Notes: generated by a model not told the origin, from the letters alone. Shown: positions 44,786-54,036, counted from the first letter of the stretch. The stretch is DNA of 64,000 nt from Herbaspirillum rhizosphaerae_A (GCF_046025915.1 NZ_JAQQFR010000005.1:319752-383751); one strand, 5' to 3'. Translations and numbers: made by a program.

Positions 44786-46126
44786 TTACTTCGCGTCTTT
44801 TTCTTTTTCCAGCAGTGGCAGCGACACGGCAGTGCTGGTTGCCAGCAAGCCGGTGCTTTGGTAAATCGCCAGCTTCTGACGGGTATCGGTGATGTCCAGA
44901 TTGCGCATGGTCAGCTGGCCGATACGGTCTTGCGGCGAGAACGCGCCTTCACCCTTTTCCATGGTCAGACGTTCAGGCTGATAGGTCAGGTTGGCCGACT
45001 CGGTGTTGAGGATCGAGTAGTCGTTACCGCGGCGCAGTTCGATGGTGACTTCGCCGGTGATGGCGCGGGCAACCCAGCGTTGTGCAGTCTCGCGCAGCAT
45101 GATGGCTTGCGAATCGAACCAGCGGCCCTGATACAGCAGACGGCCCAACTTACGACCGTTGTCGCGGTATTGCTCGATGGTGTCTTCGTTGTGGATGCCG
45201 GTGATCAGGCGTTCGTAAGCGATGAACAGCAGCGCCAGGCCGGGAGCTTCGTAGATGCCGCGGCTCTTGGCTTCAATGATGCGGTTTTCGATCTGGTCGC
45301 TCATGCCGAGGCCGTGACGGCCGCCGATGCGGTTGGCTTCCAGGATCAGGTCGGTCATGTTCTCGAAAGTCTTGCCGTTCAACGCAACCGGACGGCCTTC
45401 TTCAAAGCGCACAGTCACTTCTTCCGCCTTGACGGCGACGTCGTCGCGCCAGAATGCCACGCCCATGATCGGCTGAACGATCTTGATGCCGCTGTTGAGG
45501 TATTCCAGATCTTTTGCTTCGTGGGTCGCGCCCAGCATGTTTGAGTCGGTCGAGTAGGCTTTTTCCACCGACATCTTGTAGTCGAAGCCGGACTTGATCA
45601 TGAACTCGGACATTTCCTTGCGGCCGCCCAGTTCGTCGATGAAGGTATTGTCCAGCCAAGGCTTGTAGATGCGCAGGTTAGGGTTGACCAGCAGACCGTA
45701 GCGGTAGAAGCGCTCGATGTCATTGCCCTTGAACGTGCTGCCATCGCCCCAGATGTCGACATTGTCTTCACGCATGGCTGCCACCAGCATGGTGCCGGTA
45801 ACGGCACGGCCCAGCGGTGTGGTGTTGAAATACGTGATGCCGGCGGTGGAGATATGGAACGCGCCGCTTTGCAACGCTGCGATACCTTCGTTGGCCAGCT
45901 GTTCGCGGCAATCGATCAGTCGCGCCAGTTCTGCGCCGTATTGCATTGCCTTCTTCGGAATAGCGTCGTAATCAGGCTCGTCCGGTTGACCCAGATTGGC
46001 AGTGTAGGCGTAAGGAATGGCGCCTTTCTGGCGCATCCAGGTCAGCGCAGCGCTGGTATCGAGGCCGCCGGAGAAGGCGATGCCGACTTTTTCGTTGACC
46101 GGAACGGATTGCAGGATGTTGGACAT
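44786..46126 (-). CDS. argG: argininosuccinate synthase
   Basis: ATP-dependent joining of citrulline and aspartate, the penultimate step in arginine synthesis. The 446-residue protein is the E. coli-type (about 447 residues) rather than the shorter eukaryote-like form. The PP-loop is AFSGGLDTSAAL (17-28); GDGSTFKGNDIERF and the C-terminal tail follow the family. Lies 45 bp after argF on the same strand. Confidence 0.97.
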   Translation of the reverse strand: MSNILQSVPVNEKVGIAFSGGLDTSAALTWMRQKGAIPYAYTANLGQPDEPDYDAIPKKAMQYGAELARLIDCREQLANEGIAALQSGAFHISTAGITYFNTTPLGRAVTGTMLVAAMREDNVDIWGDGSTFKGNDIERFYRYGLLVNPNLRIYKPWLDNTFIDELGGRKEMSEFMIKSGFDYKMSVEKAYSTDSNMLGATHEAKDLEYLNSGIKIVQPIMGVAFWRDDVAVKAEEVTVRFEEGRPVALNGKTFENMTDLILEANRIGGRHGLGMSDQIENRIIEAKSRGIYEAPGLALLFIAYERLITGIHNEDTIEQYRDNGRKLGRLLYQGRWFDSQAIMLRETAQRWVARAITGEVTIELRRGNDYSILNTESANLTYQPERLTMEKGEGAFSPQDRIGQLTMRNLDITDTRQKLAIYQSTGLLATSTAVSLPLLEKEKDAK

Positions 46127-46171
46127 GATAGTTCTGACTAGGTTGTTGTAACTGATAGATAAAGTGGAAAC

Positions 46172-47083
46172 TCAGACTTTGCCGAGTACCAGATATTCGA
46201 GCAAGGCCTTTTGCACGTGCAGGCGGTTTTCTGCTTCGTCCCAGACGACCGATTGCGGCCCGTCAATGACTTCAGCAGAAACTTCTTCGCCGCGATGCGC
46301 CGGCAGACAATGCATGAACAGCGCATCTTGCTTCGCGCGCGACATCTTGGCCTGATCCACGATCCAGCCGTCAAAAGCTTTCAGACGCGCGGCGTTTTCG
46401 TCTTCATAACCCATGCTGGTCCAGACGTCCGTGGTGACCAGATCGGCGTCCTGGCAGGCATCTGCCGGGTTGGCGAAGAAGGTGTAGCGCTGATTGCCGG
46501 GGCTGACCTGTTTCATGTCGATGTCGTAGCCCTTGGGCGTGGAGACATTGACGTGGAAGCCGAATACTTCAGCCGCCTGCAGCCATGAATACAGCATGTT
46601 GTTGGCGTCGCCGATCCAGGCCACGACCTTGTCCTTGATCGAGCCGCGATGCTCGATATAGGTGAACACATCGGCCAGCACCTGGCAGGGATGTTGTTCG
46701 TTGGTCAGGCCGTTGATGACCGGCACGCGCGAATAGGCGGCGAAACGGTCAATGATTTCCTGGCCGAAAGTACGGATCATGATGACGTCGCACATGCGTG
46801 ACATCACTTGCGCAGCATCTTCGATCGGCTCACCGCGGCCAAGCTGGCTGTCACGGGTATTGAGATAGATCGCCGCGCCGCCGAGCTGGTGCATGCCGGC
46901 TTCGAAGGACAGTCGGGTACGGGTCGAATTCTTCTCGAAGACCATGACTAGCGTGCGGTCAGCCAAAGAGTGATGCGGCTCGTAGTTTTTGAATTTGCGT
47001 TTAATCACACGCGACCGCTCGATCACGTACTCATACTCATCAAGCGTAAAGTCGGAAAACTGCAGGTAGTGTTTGATTGCCAT
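46172..47083 (-). CDS. argF: ornithine carbamoyltransferase
   Basis: Makes citrulline from ornithine and carbamoyl phosphate. The 303-residue protein contains the carbamoyl-phosphate motif STRTR (53-57), the HPCQ loop (about 130), DANNMLYSW, and the ornithine-binding MHCLPAHRGEEV near the C-terminus. It heads the likely operon argF-argG-ppnP. Downstream gap to argG is 45 bp. Confidence 0.97.
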   Translation of the reverse strand: MAIKHYLQFSDFTLDEYEYVIERSRVIKRKFKNYEPHHSLADRTLVMVFEKNSTRTRLSFEAGMHQLGGAAIYLNTRDSQLGRGEPIEDAAQVMSRMCDVIMIRTFGQEIIDRFAAYSRVPVINGLTNEQHPCQVLADVFTYIEHRGSIKDKVVAWIGDANNMLYSWLQAAEVFGFHVNVSTPKGYDIDMKQVSPGNQRYTFFANPADACQDADLVTTDVWTSMGYEDENAARLKAFDGWIVDQAKMSRAKQDALFMHCLPAHRGEEVSAEVIDGPQSVVWDEAENRLHVQKALLEYLVLGKV

Positions 47084-47136
47084 AAATAAAAACGGCGGCC
47101 AGTGGGCGCCTGCCGCCGATTGTTGTAACTGCTTTA

Positions 47137-47142
47137 ATTATA
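47137..47142 (-). promoter_or_regulatory. -10 element of the argF promoter
   Basis: A perfect TATAAT on the minus strand 54 bases before the argF ATG. The leader contains a CGGCGGC / GCCGCCG hairpin (47093-47118) just before the start codon. No convincing -35 was found. Confidence 0.4.
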
Positions 47143-47447
47143 AGGGATTCGGCTCAAAAAGATACCCAAAAGCAGGCATAAGCGAGTGAACTGCATGTGA
47201 ACCTAGTATGAGCCCCGCGATACGCCATTCACCGTCGTTGGCGTAATCGACATTGTCGCCCTTATCCCGAGCAACCGGTGACTCCATGTAGCGAGCCAGA
47301 CGAGTTGAATGGATCGCCAAACCGAAAGACAGGCTAGAACAATAACATTGTCACTTTGTTATTTATTCAAATCAATTTCGGTTGGTATTTTCACCATCTC
47401 GACAAGCTGATCGGCATCCGACGATTTTTCTGAGGTTTTGAATTAAC
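47143..47447. other. 305-bp divergent region argF / TonB receptor
   Basis: No gene is supported; a 60-codon minus-strand frame at 47138-47320 starts with TTG and has no ribosome-binding site. The left end serves argF, the right end leads into the Fur box. A short AATAAC / GTTATT inverted repeat lies at 47341-47363. Confidence 0.4.
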
Positions 47448-47474
47448 TGAGAATTATTCTCAATGTAAATCATT
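47448..47474 (+). promoter_or_regulatory. Fur box upstream of the siderophore receptor gene
   Basis: The 15-bp palindrome TGAGAATTATTCTCA (47448-47462) continues into AATGTAAATCAT, giving overlapping Fur hexamer patterns of the GATAAT type. It ends about 40 bases before the receptor ATG, where Fur bound to iron would block transcription. Confidence 0.75.
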
Positions 47475-47513
47475 AGACTGCGCCTCTTCTCAAAGACCAG
47501 TCGAGTGATCAAC

Positions 47514-49691
47514 ATGTCATTTTTTTCTTCCCGCCATCACCATCCTGCTCGCGGAAACTTTCGGGGGACTATTCGTTTGCGATTGCGACCGGTCGCCATT
47601 GCCATCTGTTCCATCGTATCTTCTTTTGATTATGCCTACGCGGCTGACGAAGCTGGGAGCGAGGCCGGATTACCTGCCATCGAGATCCGCAGCAAGCGCA
47701 GCCACTACGATCCGCGTCCTGCTTCGGTTAATACAGCCACCAGATCGGAGGCGGAGACACGCGATATACCGCAAACAATCAATAGCGTCGCGGTGGAAGA
47801 AGTTGCATCGTATGGTGGACGCACCCTCGCGGATGCCTTGAGCGGCATTCCCGGGATTTCGAATTCGTCGGACACGCGCTTCGATGCATTTCGTATTCGC
47901 GGCTTCTCCAGTGTCGGCGATTTGTTCCTCGATGGCATTCGCGACGACGCGCAATATGTACGCAGTCTCGGTAATATCGAGCGTATCGAGGTATTGAAGG
48001 GGCCCGCCGCAGTGCTTTATGGGCGGGGAAGCGGGGGCGGTGTGATTAACCGCATCAGTAAGCAGCCGGGGCATGATGTGCAAAACAGCGTGCAGGTAAG
48101 CGCCGGCAGCTACGGACGTCTTGGTGCCTCCGCCGATATCAATCAGGTACTCTCCGACGAATGGGCAATGCGCGTGAATGCCGGTCGTGAACGCGCCGAC
48201 AGCTTTCGAAACGGGGTCGACAGCACGCGCCAATATGTCGCGCCATCGATCAAGTGGGATAACCAGCGCACCAGTTGGTTGCTGCAGACCGAGTACAACG
48301 AGTTTGAACGGGTTCCCGATCGCGGCATGCCGGCAGGCCGACGCGCCAACGGCAGCTACTACTTGCCGCCTGCAGCGCCATCCACCACGTACGGTGCGCT
48401 GGGACGCGATGACATCAAGGACACCAGCACCAATGTCCGGTCGACGCTGGAACACAAGTTCAACAATCAATGGAAAATTCGCAACGTCCTCAGTGTGTTG
48501 GAGTTGGACAGCCGTTTCGACAATACTTTCGCCGGAGGTCTGACAGGTCCAGGCAACAGCATGGTGACGCGCAGCCGCTTTCTGCAGGATCTGAAACAAC
48601 GCAATCTGCAGGCTGGTGTCGAGCTGGACGGCAAAGTCATGACGGGCAACGTGGAACACCAATTGCTGTTCGGTAGTGAATATACCGACGAAACCCGTCA
48701 TCCTCGCTTGTGGCGTGCCAACGCCACGTCGGTATCGCTGCTGACGCCGAACAATGCGCCGGACAACGGGCCGACACCGACGGTATTTTCCAACAGCGTA
48801 CACAAAGCGCGCGGTTATGCGCTTTATGCGCAGGATCAGATTCGCTTGTCGCCGCAGTGGCAAATACTGGCAGGCTTGCGTTGGGATCGGTTTGCCGCTG
48901 ATTCATTGAGTCAGGTCAACAATAGCCGCGTCCAGCGCACTACTTCTGCAATCAGCCCTCGACTCGGCATCGTTTGGTCGCCACTGAGGGATCACAGTTT
49001 TTATGCCTCCTATAGCAAGAACTTTATCCCCTCCGGCGGTGCTGACACGGTCGGGCTCGATACAGGCACCACCAGCAACGTCAACGCACTTGATCCGCAG
49101 TTCAGCAGGCAGGTGGAAGTGGGTGTCAAGAGCGATTGGTTCGACAAGAAGATCAGCTCCACGCTGGCCGTCTTCCAGCTCGATTTATACAACCGCCGTA
49201 CTCAGGTGGCTTCCAGTCCCGATCTGTTCGTGCTGACCGGCCTCGAACGCAATCGCGGCATCGAGCTTGGCGTCAATGGTCAGTTGGCGAGTAACTGGTT
49301 CATCCGCAGCGGTTTCAGCGTGCAGAATGCGCGCGTGCTGGAGTCCGGGTCGTGCCGCACCTGCGGAACGAACATTCAAGGTAAGCGTTCCGTGGGCGTT
49401 TCGAGCGCGAATGGCAGTCTCTTCATCAGCTATGCACCGACGCAAGGCTTCTTTGCCGAGACTGGCCTTGTCTATGAAGGCGCACGTTACGTCGACATCA
49501 ACAACTCGTTGGATTTGCCGGCTTACACGCGTTGGGATGCCAAAATGGGTTATCGATTCCGCAAGGCTGAGGTGACCTTTGCCGTAACCAATCTTGCCAA
49601 CAAAAATTACTACGTCACATCGACGGGGCTGTCGCAGATCATGCCGGGCAGTCCGCGCAGCGGCTTGTTGAGCGTGGCGTACAAATTCTGA
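47514..49691 (+). CDS. TonB-dependent siderophore receptor
   Basis: A 725-residue outer-membrane receptor of the FhuA/FpvA/catecholate siderophore family. A long signal peptide ends near SSFDYAYA-A (about 43). The plug domain starts with RDIPQTINSVAVEEV and includes DALSGIPGIS, RIRGFSS, LDGIRDDAQY and IERIEVLKGPAAVLYGRGSGGGVIN; the barrel ends in LLSVAYKF with the terminal Phe needed for BAM insertion. No N-terminal signalling domain is present, so it does not work through an anti-sigma factor. The ATG at 47514 is preferred to GTG 47505. Iron regulation is indicated by the Fur box upstream. The ligand cannot be told from the sequence; no siderophore genes lie nearby. Confidence 0.92.
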   Translation: MSFFSSRHHHPARGNFRGTIRLRLRPVAIAICSIVSSFDYAYAADEAGSEAGLPAIEIRSKRSHYDPRPASVNTATRSEAETRDIPQTINSVAVEEVASYGGRTLADALSGIPGISNSSDTRFDAFRIRGFSSVGDLFLDGIRDDAQYVRSLGNIERIEVLKGPAAVLYGRGSGGGVINRISKQPGHDVQNSVQVSAGSYGRLGASADINQVLSDEWAMRVNAGRERADSFRNGVDSTRQYVAPSIKWDNQRTSWLLQTEYNEFERVPDRGMPAGRRANGSYYLPPAAPSTTYGALGRDDIKDTSTNVRSTLEHKFNNQWKIRNVLSVLELDSRFDNTFAGGLTGPGNSMVTRSRFLQDLKQRNLQAGVELDGKVMTGNVEHQLLFGSEYTDETRHPRLWRANATSVSLLTPNNAPDNGPTPTVFSNSVHKARGYALYAQDQIRLSPQWQILAGLRWDRFAADSLSQVNNSRVQRTTSAISPRLGIVWSPLRDHSFYASYSKNFIPSGGADTVGLDTGTTSNVNALDPQFSRQVEVGVKSDWFDKKISSTLAVFQLDLYNRRTQVASSPDLFVLTGLERNRGIELGVNGQLASNWFIRSGFSVQNARVLESGSCRTCGTNIQGKRSVGVSSANGSLFISYAPTQGFFAETGLVYEGARYVDINNSLDLPAYTRWDAKMGYRFRKAEVTFAVTNLANKNYYVTSTGLSQIMPGSPRSGLLSVAYKF

Positions 49692-49720
49692 GCACGGTCT
49701 GGTTCCGAATCTCCGATACA

Positions 49721-49749
49721 AAAAAAGCCGCTCTGAAGAGCGGCTTTTT
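49721..49749. terminator. bidirectional terminator between the TonB receptor gene and rsgA
   Basis: Perfect 12-bp stem AAAAAGCCGCTC / GAGCGGCTTTTT with a TGAA tetraloop. Confidence 0.9.
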
Positions 49750-49768
49750 GCAAAGAGAGTCCGGGCAA

Positions 49769-50674
49769 TCAATACAGCTTCTGCGACGACTCGTGCAGCA
49801 ATTGCACGTACAACTGATGCCGCATGGCCGCGATGTCGCCGTTCTTGACGGCGGCCAACACAGCGCAATCTGGCTCGGTCAGATGGTGGCAATTGTAGAA
49901 CCTGCATTTGCCGAGATAGGGTGCGAATTCGCGGAAGGCGCGTTCCAGCATGCCTTCGCTCAACTGATACAGGCCGAACTCCTGAAAACCCGGCGAGTCA
50001 ATGATCGCCGTGTCGTCAGCCATGACATACAGGCGCGTGAACGTGGTGGTGTGCTTGCCGGTGTCGAGCGCAGCCGAGATTTCACGTACGGCGATATCGG
50101 CGTCCGGCACGATCAGGTTGATGATCGATGACTTGCCCATGCCGGACTGGCCGATCAGAATGGTGGTCTGGCCTTGCAGCAATGGCATGAAAGTGTCACA
50201 GGTCGCATCGGGGTGCGCCTGCGCCGAGACTTCGTGCACCGGATAGCCGAGTTTGCGGTACACCTCAAGGCGTTGGCGCGTACGCGGCAACGCAGCTTCG
50301 ATGTCGGTCTTGTTGAGAATGATATGCGCATCGACACCAGCCGATTCTGCCGCCACCAGTGCGCGCGAAATCAGGTCATCGGTGAAGCCCGGTTCCGTCG
50401 CCACCACGATAAATAGTTGCGTGACGTTGGCGGCCAGCAGTTTGGATTTGTACTGATCCGAGCGATACAGCAAGGTCTTGCGCTCGGCGATGGACTCGAT
50501 CACAGCCTGATTGGCCGAAGTGCGTTTGAGGTTGACCCGATCGCCGACGGCGACGTCACTCTTCTTGCCGCGGGTGACGCATTGCAGTTTCTCTTCGCCG
50601 ACTTGCGCCAGATAATGGCGCCCGTGTGCGGCGATGATGGTTCCGACTTCTGTAGTATTTTTTTGTGCGCTCAC
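49769..50674 (-). CDS. rsgA: ribosome small-subunit-dependent GTPase
   Basis: Circularly permuted GTPase that assists late 30S subunit assembly. In the 301-residue protein an OB-fold (about 1-70) precedes the GTPase motifs in the permuted order G4 NKTD (about 120), G1 GQSGMGKSS (about 173), G3 DSPG (about 225); the C-terminal zinc site is in CRFYNCHHLTEPDC. The start codon is GTG at 50674, eight bases after the phhB stop, with no ATG option in frame upstream. Co-directional with phhB and the M48 protease gene. Confidence 0.95.
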   Translation of the reverse strand: MSAQKNTTEVGTIIAAHGRHYLAQVGEEKLQCVTRGKKSDVAVGDRVNLKRTSANQAVIESIAERKTLLYRSDQYKSKLLAANVTQLFIVVATEPGFTDDLISRALVAAESAGVDAHIILNKTDIEAALPRTRQRLEVYRKLGYPVHEVSAQAHPDATCDTFMPLLQGQTTILIGQSGMGKSSIINLIVPDADIAVREISAALDTGKHTTTFTRLYVMADDTAIIDSPGFQEFGLYQLSEGMLERAFREFAPYLGKCRFYNCHHLTEPDCAVLAAVKNGDIAAMRHQLYVQLLHESSQKLY

Positions 50675-50682
50675 GATTATGC

Positions 50683-51036
50683 TTAAGAAAACGTCTGGTG
50701 GAATACAGCATCCACCTTGGCGGCGCAGATGAAGTCATTGATCGACAAGCCGCCGCGTCCTTCGTTGACGCTGTGTGTGTCGAACTTTACGACGCAGCGA
50801 TTGTAGGTTACGACCAGTTCCGGGTGATGATCTTCGGCGTGGATCACATAGGCGATGGCGTTCACAAAAGCTAGCGTCTCATGGTAATCCTCGAATGAAA
50901 ACGTCCTGGCCAGCTTACCTTGTTCCAGCGCCCAGCCCGGCACCAGCGGCAGGGTTTGCTGGACGTCGGCATCGCTCAGCGCGGTCACTTGATGCTGGCT
51001 CTTTTGCGTGAGCAACGATTGTGTGGTCAGTGTCAT
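50683..51036 (-). CDS. phhB: 4a-hydroxytetrahydrobiopterin dehydratase (pterin-4a-carbinolamine dehydratase)
   Basis: Recycles the pterin cofactor of phenylalanine hydroxylase. The 117-residue protein has the family motif EDHHPELVVTYN followed by FDTHSVNEGRGGLSINDF. A phenylalanine hydroxylase gene is not in the window. AAAGGAA precedes the ATG. The order M48 protease, phhB, rsgA is common in betaproteobacteria. Confidence 0.92.
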   Translation of the reverse strand: MTLTTQSLLTQKSQHQVTALSDADVQQTLPLVPGWALEQGKLARTFSFEDYHETLAFVNAIAYVIHAEDHHPELVVTYNRCVVKFDTHSVNEGRGGLSINDFICAAKVDAVFHQTFS

Positions 51037-51053
51037 GATGTGTTCCTTTTACC

Positions 51054-52328
51054 TTAGTGTGCCGCGTTCAGCGCAGCGTGCAGTTTGCCGATGCGCAGTG
51101 ACGCCGGCGGGTGCGAATCGTAGAAGGCGGAATGCAGCGGGTCAGGCGTCAGCGTCGACGCATTGTCTTCATACAGCTTGACCAGCGCCGACACGAGGTC
51201 TTGCGCATTGGTGTGCTGCGCGGCGAATGCATCAGCTTCAAATTCATGCTTGCGCGACGACAGCGACGACAAAGGCGACAGCAAGAAGGTGAAGATCGGC
51301 AAGGCCAGCATGAACAAGATCAGCGCCATCGCATCGTTGCTGCCGAACAGCATCGGATCAACGCCCAGTCCGGTGTAGAACCAGGCCTGACCCTTGAGGT
51401 AGCCGAGCAACGCCAGGAACACCAGCGAGATCGCGAACATGACGGCGATGCGCTTGACGATGTGCTTGAGTTTGAAATGGCCCAGCTCATGTGCCAGCAC
51501 GGCTTCGATTTCATGCGGCGCCAGACGCGCCAGCAGGGTGTCGAAGAAGACGATGCGCTTGCCTGCGCCAAAGCCGGAGAAGTAGGCATTGCCGTGTGCG
51601 CTGCGCTTGGAACCGTCCATCACGAACAAACCTTTGGAGGCAAAGCCGACACGCTGCATCAATCCTTCGATGCGCGAACGCAGGCTGTCGTCGTCGAGTG
51701 GCGTGAATTTATTGAACAACGGTGCAATGACGGTCGGGTAGAGCACCAGCATCAGCAGTTGGAAGCCACTCCACACCAGCCACGCGTAGAACCACCACAG
51801 CGAACCCGACTTGTCCATCAGCGTCAGGATGACCCAAAGCAGCGGCAAGCCAATGACCGCGCCAATCAGCGAATTCTTGACGGTGTCGGCGAAGAACAGG
51901 CCGCGCGTCATTTTATTGAAGCCGTAATATTCTTCCAGCACAAACTGGCGGTAGTAATCGAAGGGCAGATCAATCAGACCGGAAATCAGCGCAAACGCCA
52001 CAATCAATCCCAATTGATACAGCATTCCCGGCCCGCCAAACCATCCCAGCAGCAAGCTCGACAGCAACTGCAAGCCACCCAGCAGCGTAAATCCGACCAG
52101 AACGGCCGAATTGACGACCAGTGTCAGCAGGCCGAATTTGGTGCGGGCGACGGTGTAGTCGGCTGCCTTCTGATGTGCCGCCAGCGGGATTTTTTCGGCA
52201 AACTCGGCCGGAACCGCGCTGCGGTGAGCCAGTACGTGGCGGATATGGCGAGAGCTGAGCCAGAACCGCACGAGCAGCGTCAACAGCAGAAAACCAACAA
52301 ACAAAACCGAAAACGTGAGTGAATACAT
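51054..52328 (-). CDS. M48-family zinc metalloprotease (Ste24/CAAX-prenyl-protease-1-like)
   Basis: A 424-residue integral membrane protease. Several hydrophobic segments flank the zinc motif HELGH (in AVLAHELGHFKLKH, near residue 282), and the third ligand is the Glu in EFEADAFA. The N-terminal region with FALISGLIDLPFDYYRQFVLEEYYGFNK is that of Ste24-type proteases rather than HtpX. Substrates in bacteria are not established; membrane protein quality control is likely. Divergent from orn, which is its usual neighbour in this group. Confidence 0.9.
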   Translation of the reverse strand: MYSLTFSVLFVGFLLLTLLVRFWLSSRHIRHVLAHRSAVPAEFAEKIPLAAHQKAADYTVARTKFGLLTLVVNSAVLVGFTLLGGLQLLSSLLLGWFGGPGMLYQLGLIVAFALISGLIDLPFDYYRQFVLEEYYGFNKMTRGLFFADTVKNSLIGAVIGLPLLWVILTLMDKSGSLWWFYAWLVWSGFQLLMLVLYPTVIAPLFNKFTPLDDDSLRSRIEGLMQRVGFASKGLFVMDGSKRSAHGNAYFSGFGAGKRIVFFDTLLARLAPHEIEAVLAHELGHFKLKHIVKRIAVMFAISLVFLALLGYLKGQAWFYTGLGVDPMLFGSNDAMALILFMLALPIFTFLLSPLSSLSSRKHEFEADAFAAQHTNAQDLVSALVKLYEDNASTLTPDPLHSAFYDSHPPASLRIGKLHAALNAAH

Positions 52329-52489
52329 TCTTTCCCTGTGCGAAAATGGCGGTCAGCAAAACCGTTCAAAAAATTCGATGAAAATGGCGAATTGAATGGG
52401 ATGAGCGGTCGACCCGAGCAACAGATTAAGCCGCAATTCAAGCAACAAATTAAGTACCGAATTAAGCAGAACCTGCAGAAAGAACAATT

Positions 52490-53095
52490 ATGTCACAAGC
52501 CACCGATGCCAACGTTGCCAATGCTGGCGCGCCTACTTATACGATCCCGGCCCGTCCGAACGAGTTCAACCTGATTTGGGTGGACATGGAAATGACCGGC
52601 CTCGATCCGGACAACGATCGCATCATCGAAGTTGCTGTAGTGGTAACAGATCCTGAACTCAATATCCTGGCTGAAGGCCCGGTGTTCGCGATCCATCAGT
52701 CCGACGAAATCCTCGACGGCATGGATGCATGGAACAAAGGCACTCACGGCCGCTCGGGTCTGATCGAACGCGTCAAGGCATCGACCGTAACCGAAGAAGA
52801 AGCCTCGGCAGCGCTGATCGCGTTTCTCAAGCCATTCGTGCCGGTCGGCAAGTCGCCGATGTGCGGCAATTCGATTTGCCAGGATCGCCGCTTCATGGCG
52901 CGTGGCATGCCCAAGCTGGAAGCCTTCTTCCACTATCGCAACCTCGATGTGTCCACCCTCAAGGAGTTGTGCCGTCGCTGGAAGCCTGAACTGGCAAGCG
53001 GTTTCAAGAAGCATCAGAAGCACACCGCGCTGGCCGACATCATCGAATCCATTGAAGAACTGAAGTACTACCGCGAGCATTTCATCAAGGAGTAA
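52490..53095 (+). CDS. orn: oligoribonuclease
   Basis: 3'-to-5' exonuclease that degrades two- to five-base RNAs and the pGpG released from cyclic di-GMP. The 201-residue DEDDh enzyme starts its fold at NLIWVDMEMTGLD (DxE, about 27-39), continues with MCGNSICQDRRFM and ends with HTALADIIESIEELKYYREHF. About 20 extra residues precede the fold relative to E. coli Orn. Upstream DNA (52420-52480) is made of short A-rich direct repeats that keep the frame open without start signals. Confidence 0.96.
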   Translation: MSQATDANVANAGAPTYTIPARPNEFNLIWVDMEMTGLDPDNDRIIEVAVVVTDPELNILAEGPVFAIHQSDEILDGMDAWNKGTHGRSGLIERVKASTVTEEEASAALIAFLKPFVPVGKSPMCGNSICQDRRFMARGMPKLEAFFHYRNLDVSTLKELCRRWKPELASGFKKHQKHTALADIIESIEELKYYREHFIKE

Positions 53096-53143
53096 TCCTC
53101 TGATGACCACGCCGACGACGCGATTGCGGTCGAGGACTCTGCC

Positions 53144-53896
53144 TTGATCCAGGATCCGCTGTTCTACGCAGCGGCGATCCCCGCGGTGTTGATCGTCGGC
53201 ATTTCCAAGTCTGGCATGGGCGGCGGCTCGCTCGGCATTCTTTCCATTCCCATCCTGTCTTTGGTGGCCTCGCCTGCAGTCGGCGCGGCCATCATGCTGC
53301 CTTTGCTGATCGCCATGGACATCATGGGACTGATCACTTTCCGTGGCAAAGGCGACATGCGCAATCTGCGCATTCTGATCCCCGCTGCATTGATCGGTAT
53401 CTCAGTCGGCGCATTGACCTTCCGTTTTACGTCCGACGCGATGTTGCGCGGCCTGATTGGGGTCTTGTCGATCGCCTTCGTCGTGCAGCGAGCCGTGGGG
53501 TTGGGCAGTGCGGCTGTCCCGACGCAACCCAGTATCGCCAAAGGTTCGGTGTGGGGCGCCCTGTCCGGCTTCACCAGCTTCATTGCCAACGCCGGCGGAC
53601 CGCCGTTCGTGATTTATCTTGCGCCTCAGCAACTCGACAAATTGATGTTTGTCGGGACATCGGTGATTTTCTTTTCAGTGATCAATGCGGTGAAGGTCGT
53701 GCCCTTTATTGCACTCGGTTTGTTTGATGCGCGCAACCTGACCACGTCGCTGGCTTTGCTGCCACTGGCGCCGGTCGGTTACTGGCTGGGTTTGAAGATG
53801 CTGATGAAGGTGAACCAGGCGCGGTTCTATCAGATTACCGTCGCGGCTCTGTTTGTTGCTGGTTGTAAGTTGCTGTGGGATGCCGCCGGAGCCTAG
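53144..53896 (+). CDS. TSUP-family (TauE/SafE) membrane permease
   Basis: A 250-residue inner-membrane protein with about seven to eight hydrophobic segments and the two TauE/SafE half-repeats (GISKSGMGGGSLGILSIPIL near the N-terminus and GFTSFIANAGGPPFVIYL near 140). The family moves sulfonates, sulfite or related anions. The start is TTG at 53144, supported by GAGG eight bases upstream; no in-frame ATG or GTG lies ahead of it. Its stop codon is immediately followed by a 140-bp palindromic repeat. Confidence 0.85.
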   Translation: MIQDPLFYAAAIPAVLIVGISKSGMGGGSLGILSIPILSLVASPAVGAAIMLPLLIAMDIMGLITFRGKGDMRNLRILIPAALIGISVGALTFRFTSDAMLRGLIGVLSIAFVVQRAVGLGSAAVPTQPSIAKGSVWGALSGFTSFIANAGGPPFVIYLAPQQLDKLMFVGTSVIFFSVINAVKVVPFIALGLFDARNLTTSLALLPLAPVGYWLGLKMLMKVNQARFYQITVAALFVAGCKLLWDAAGA

Positions 53897-54036
53897 AACC
53901 TGTCCGCGATCTTACTGCGAGGCCATGATCCGGCGTCGGGCGGTGCTCGGAATCCTCATGTACTCAAGTACATTCCGGTTCCTCCGCTCCGGCCGTCACC
54001 GGCTGATGGCCTCTCGCTACAGATCGCAAACAGGTT
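53897..54036. repeat. 140-bp extragenic palindrome between convergent genes
   Basis: A long imperfect inverted repeat with outer arms AACCTGT / ACAGGTT, then GCGATCT / AGATCGC, a GCGAG-GGCCAT pair, and a central perfect ATGTACT-CA-AGTACAT. The centre of symmetry (53965-53966) is exactly the midpoint. It begins on the base after the TSUP stop codon and its last base is the first base of the opposing stop codon. It looks like a mobile or dispersed extragenic palindrome acting as a bidirectional terminator. Confidence 0.8.

Noticed and set aside
47138..47320. 60-codon minus-strand frame upstream of argF
   Set aside because: TTG start, no ribosome-binding site, overlaps the argF -10 box, and no recognisable family.
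52338..52574. 78-codon frame with QQIK-like repeats overlapping orn
   Set aside because: Generated by A-rich direct repeats and running into orn in another frame; no start signal.
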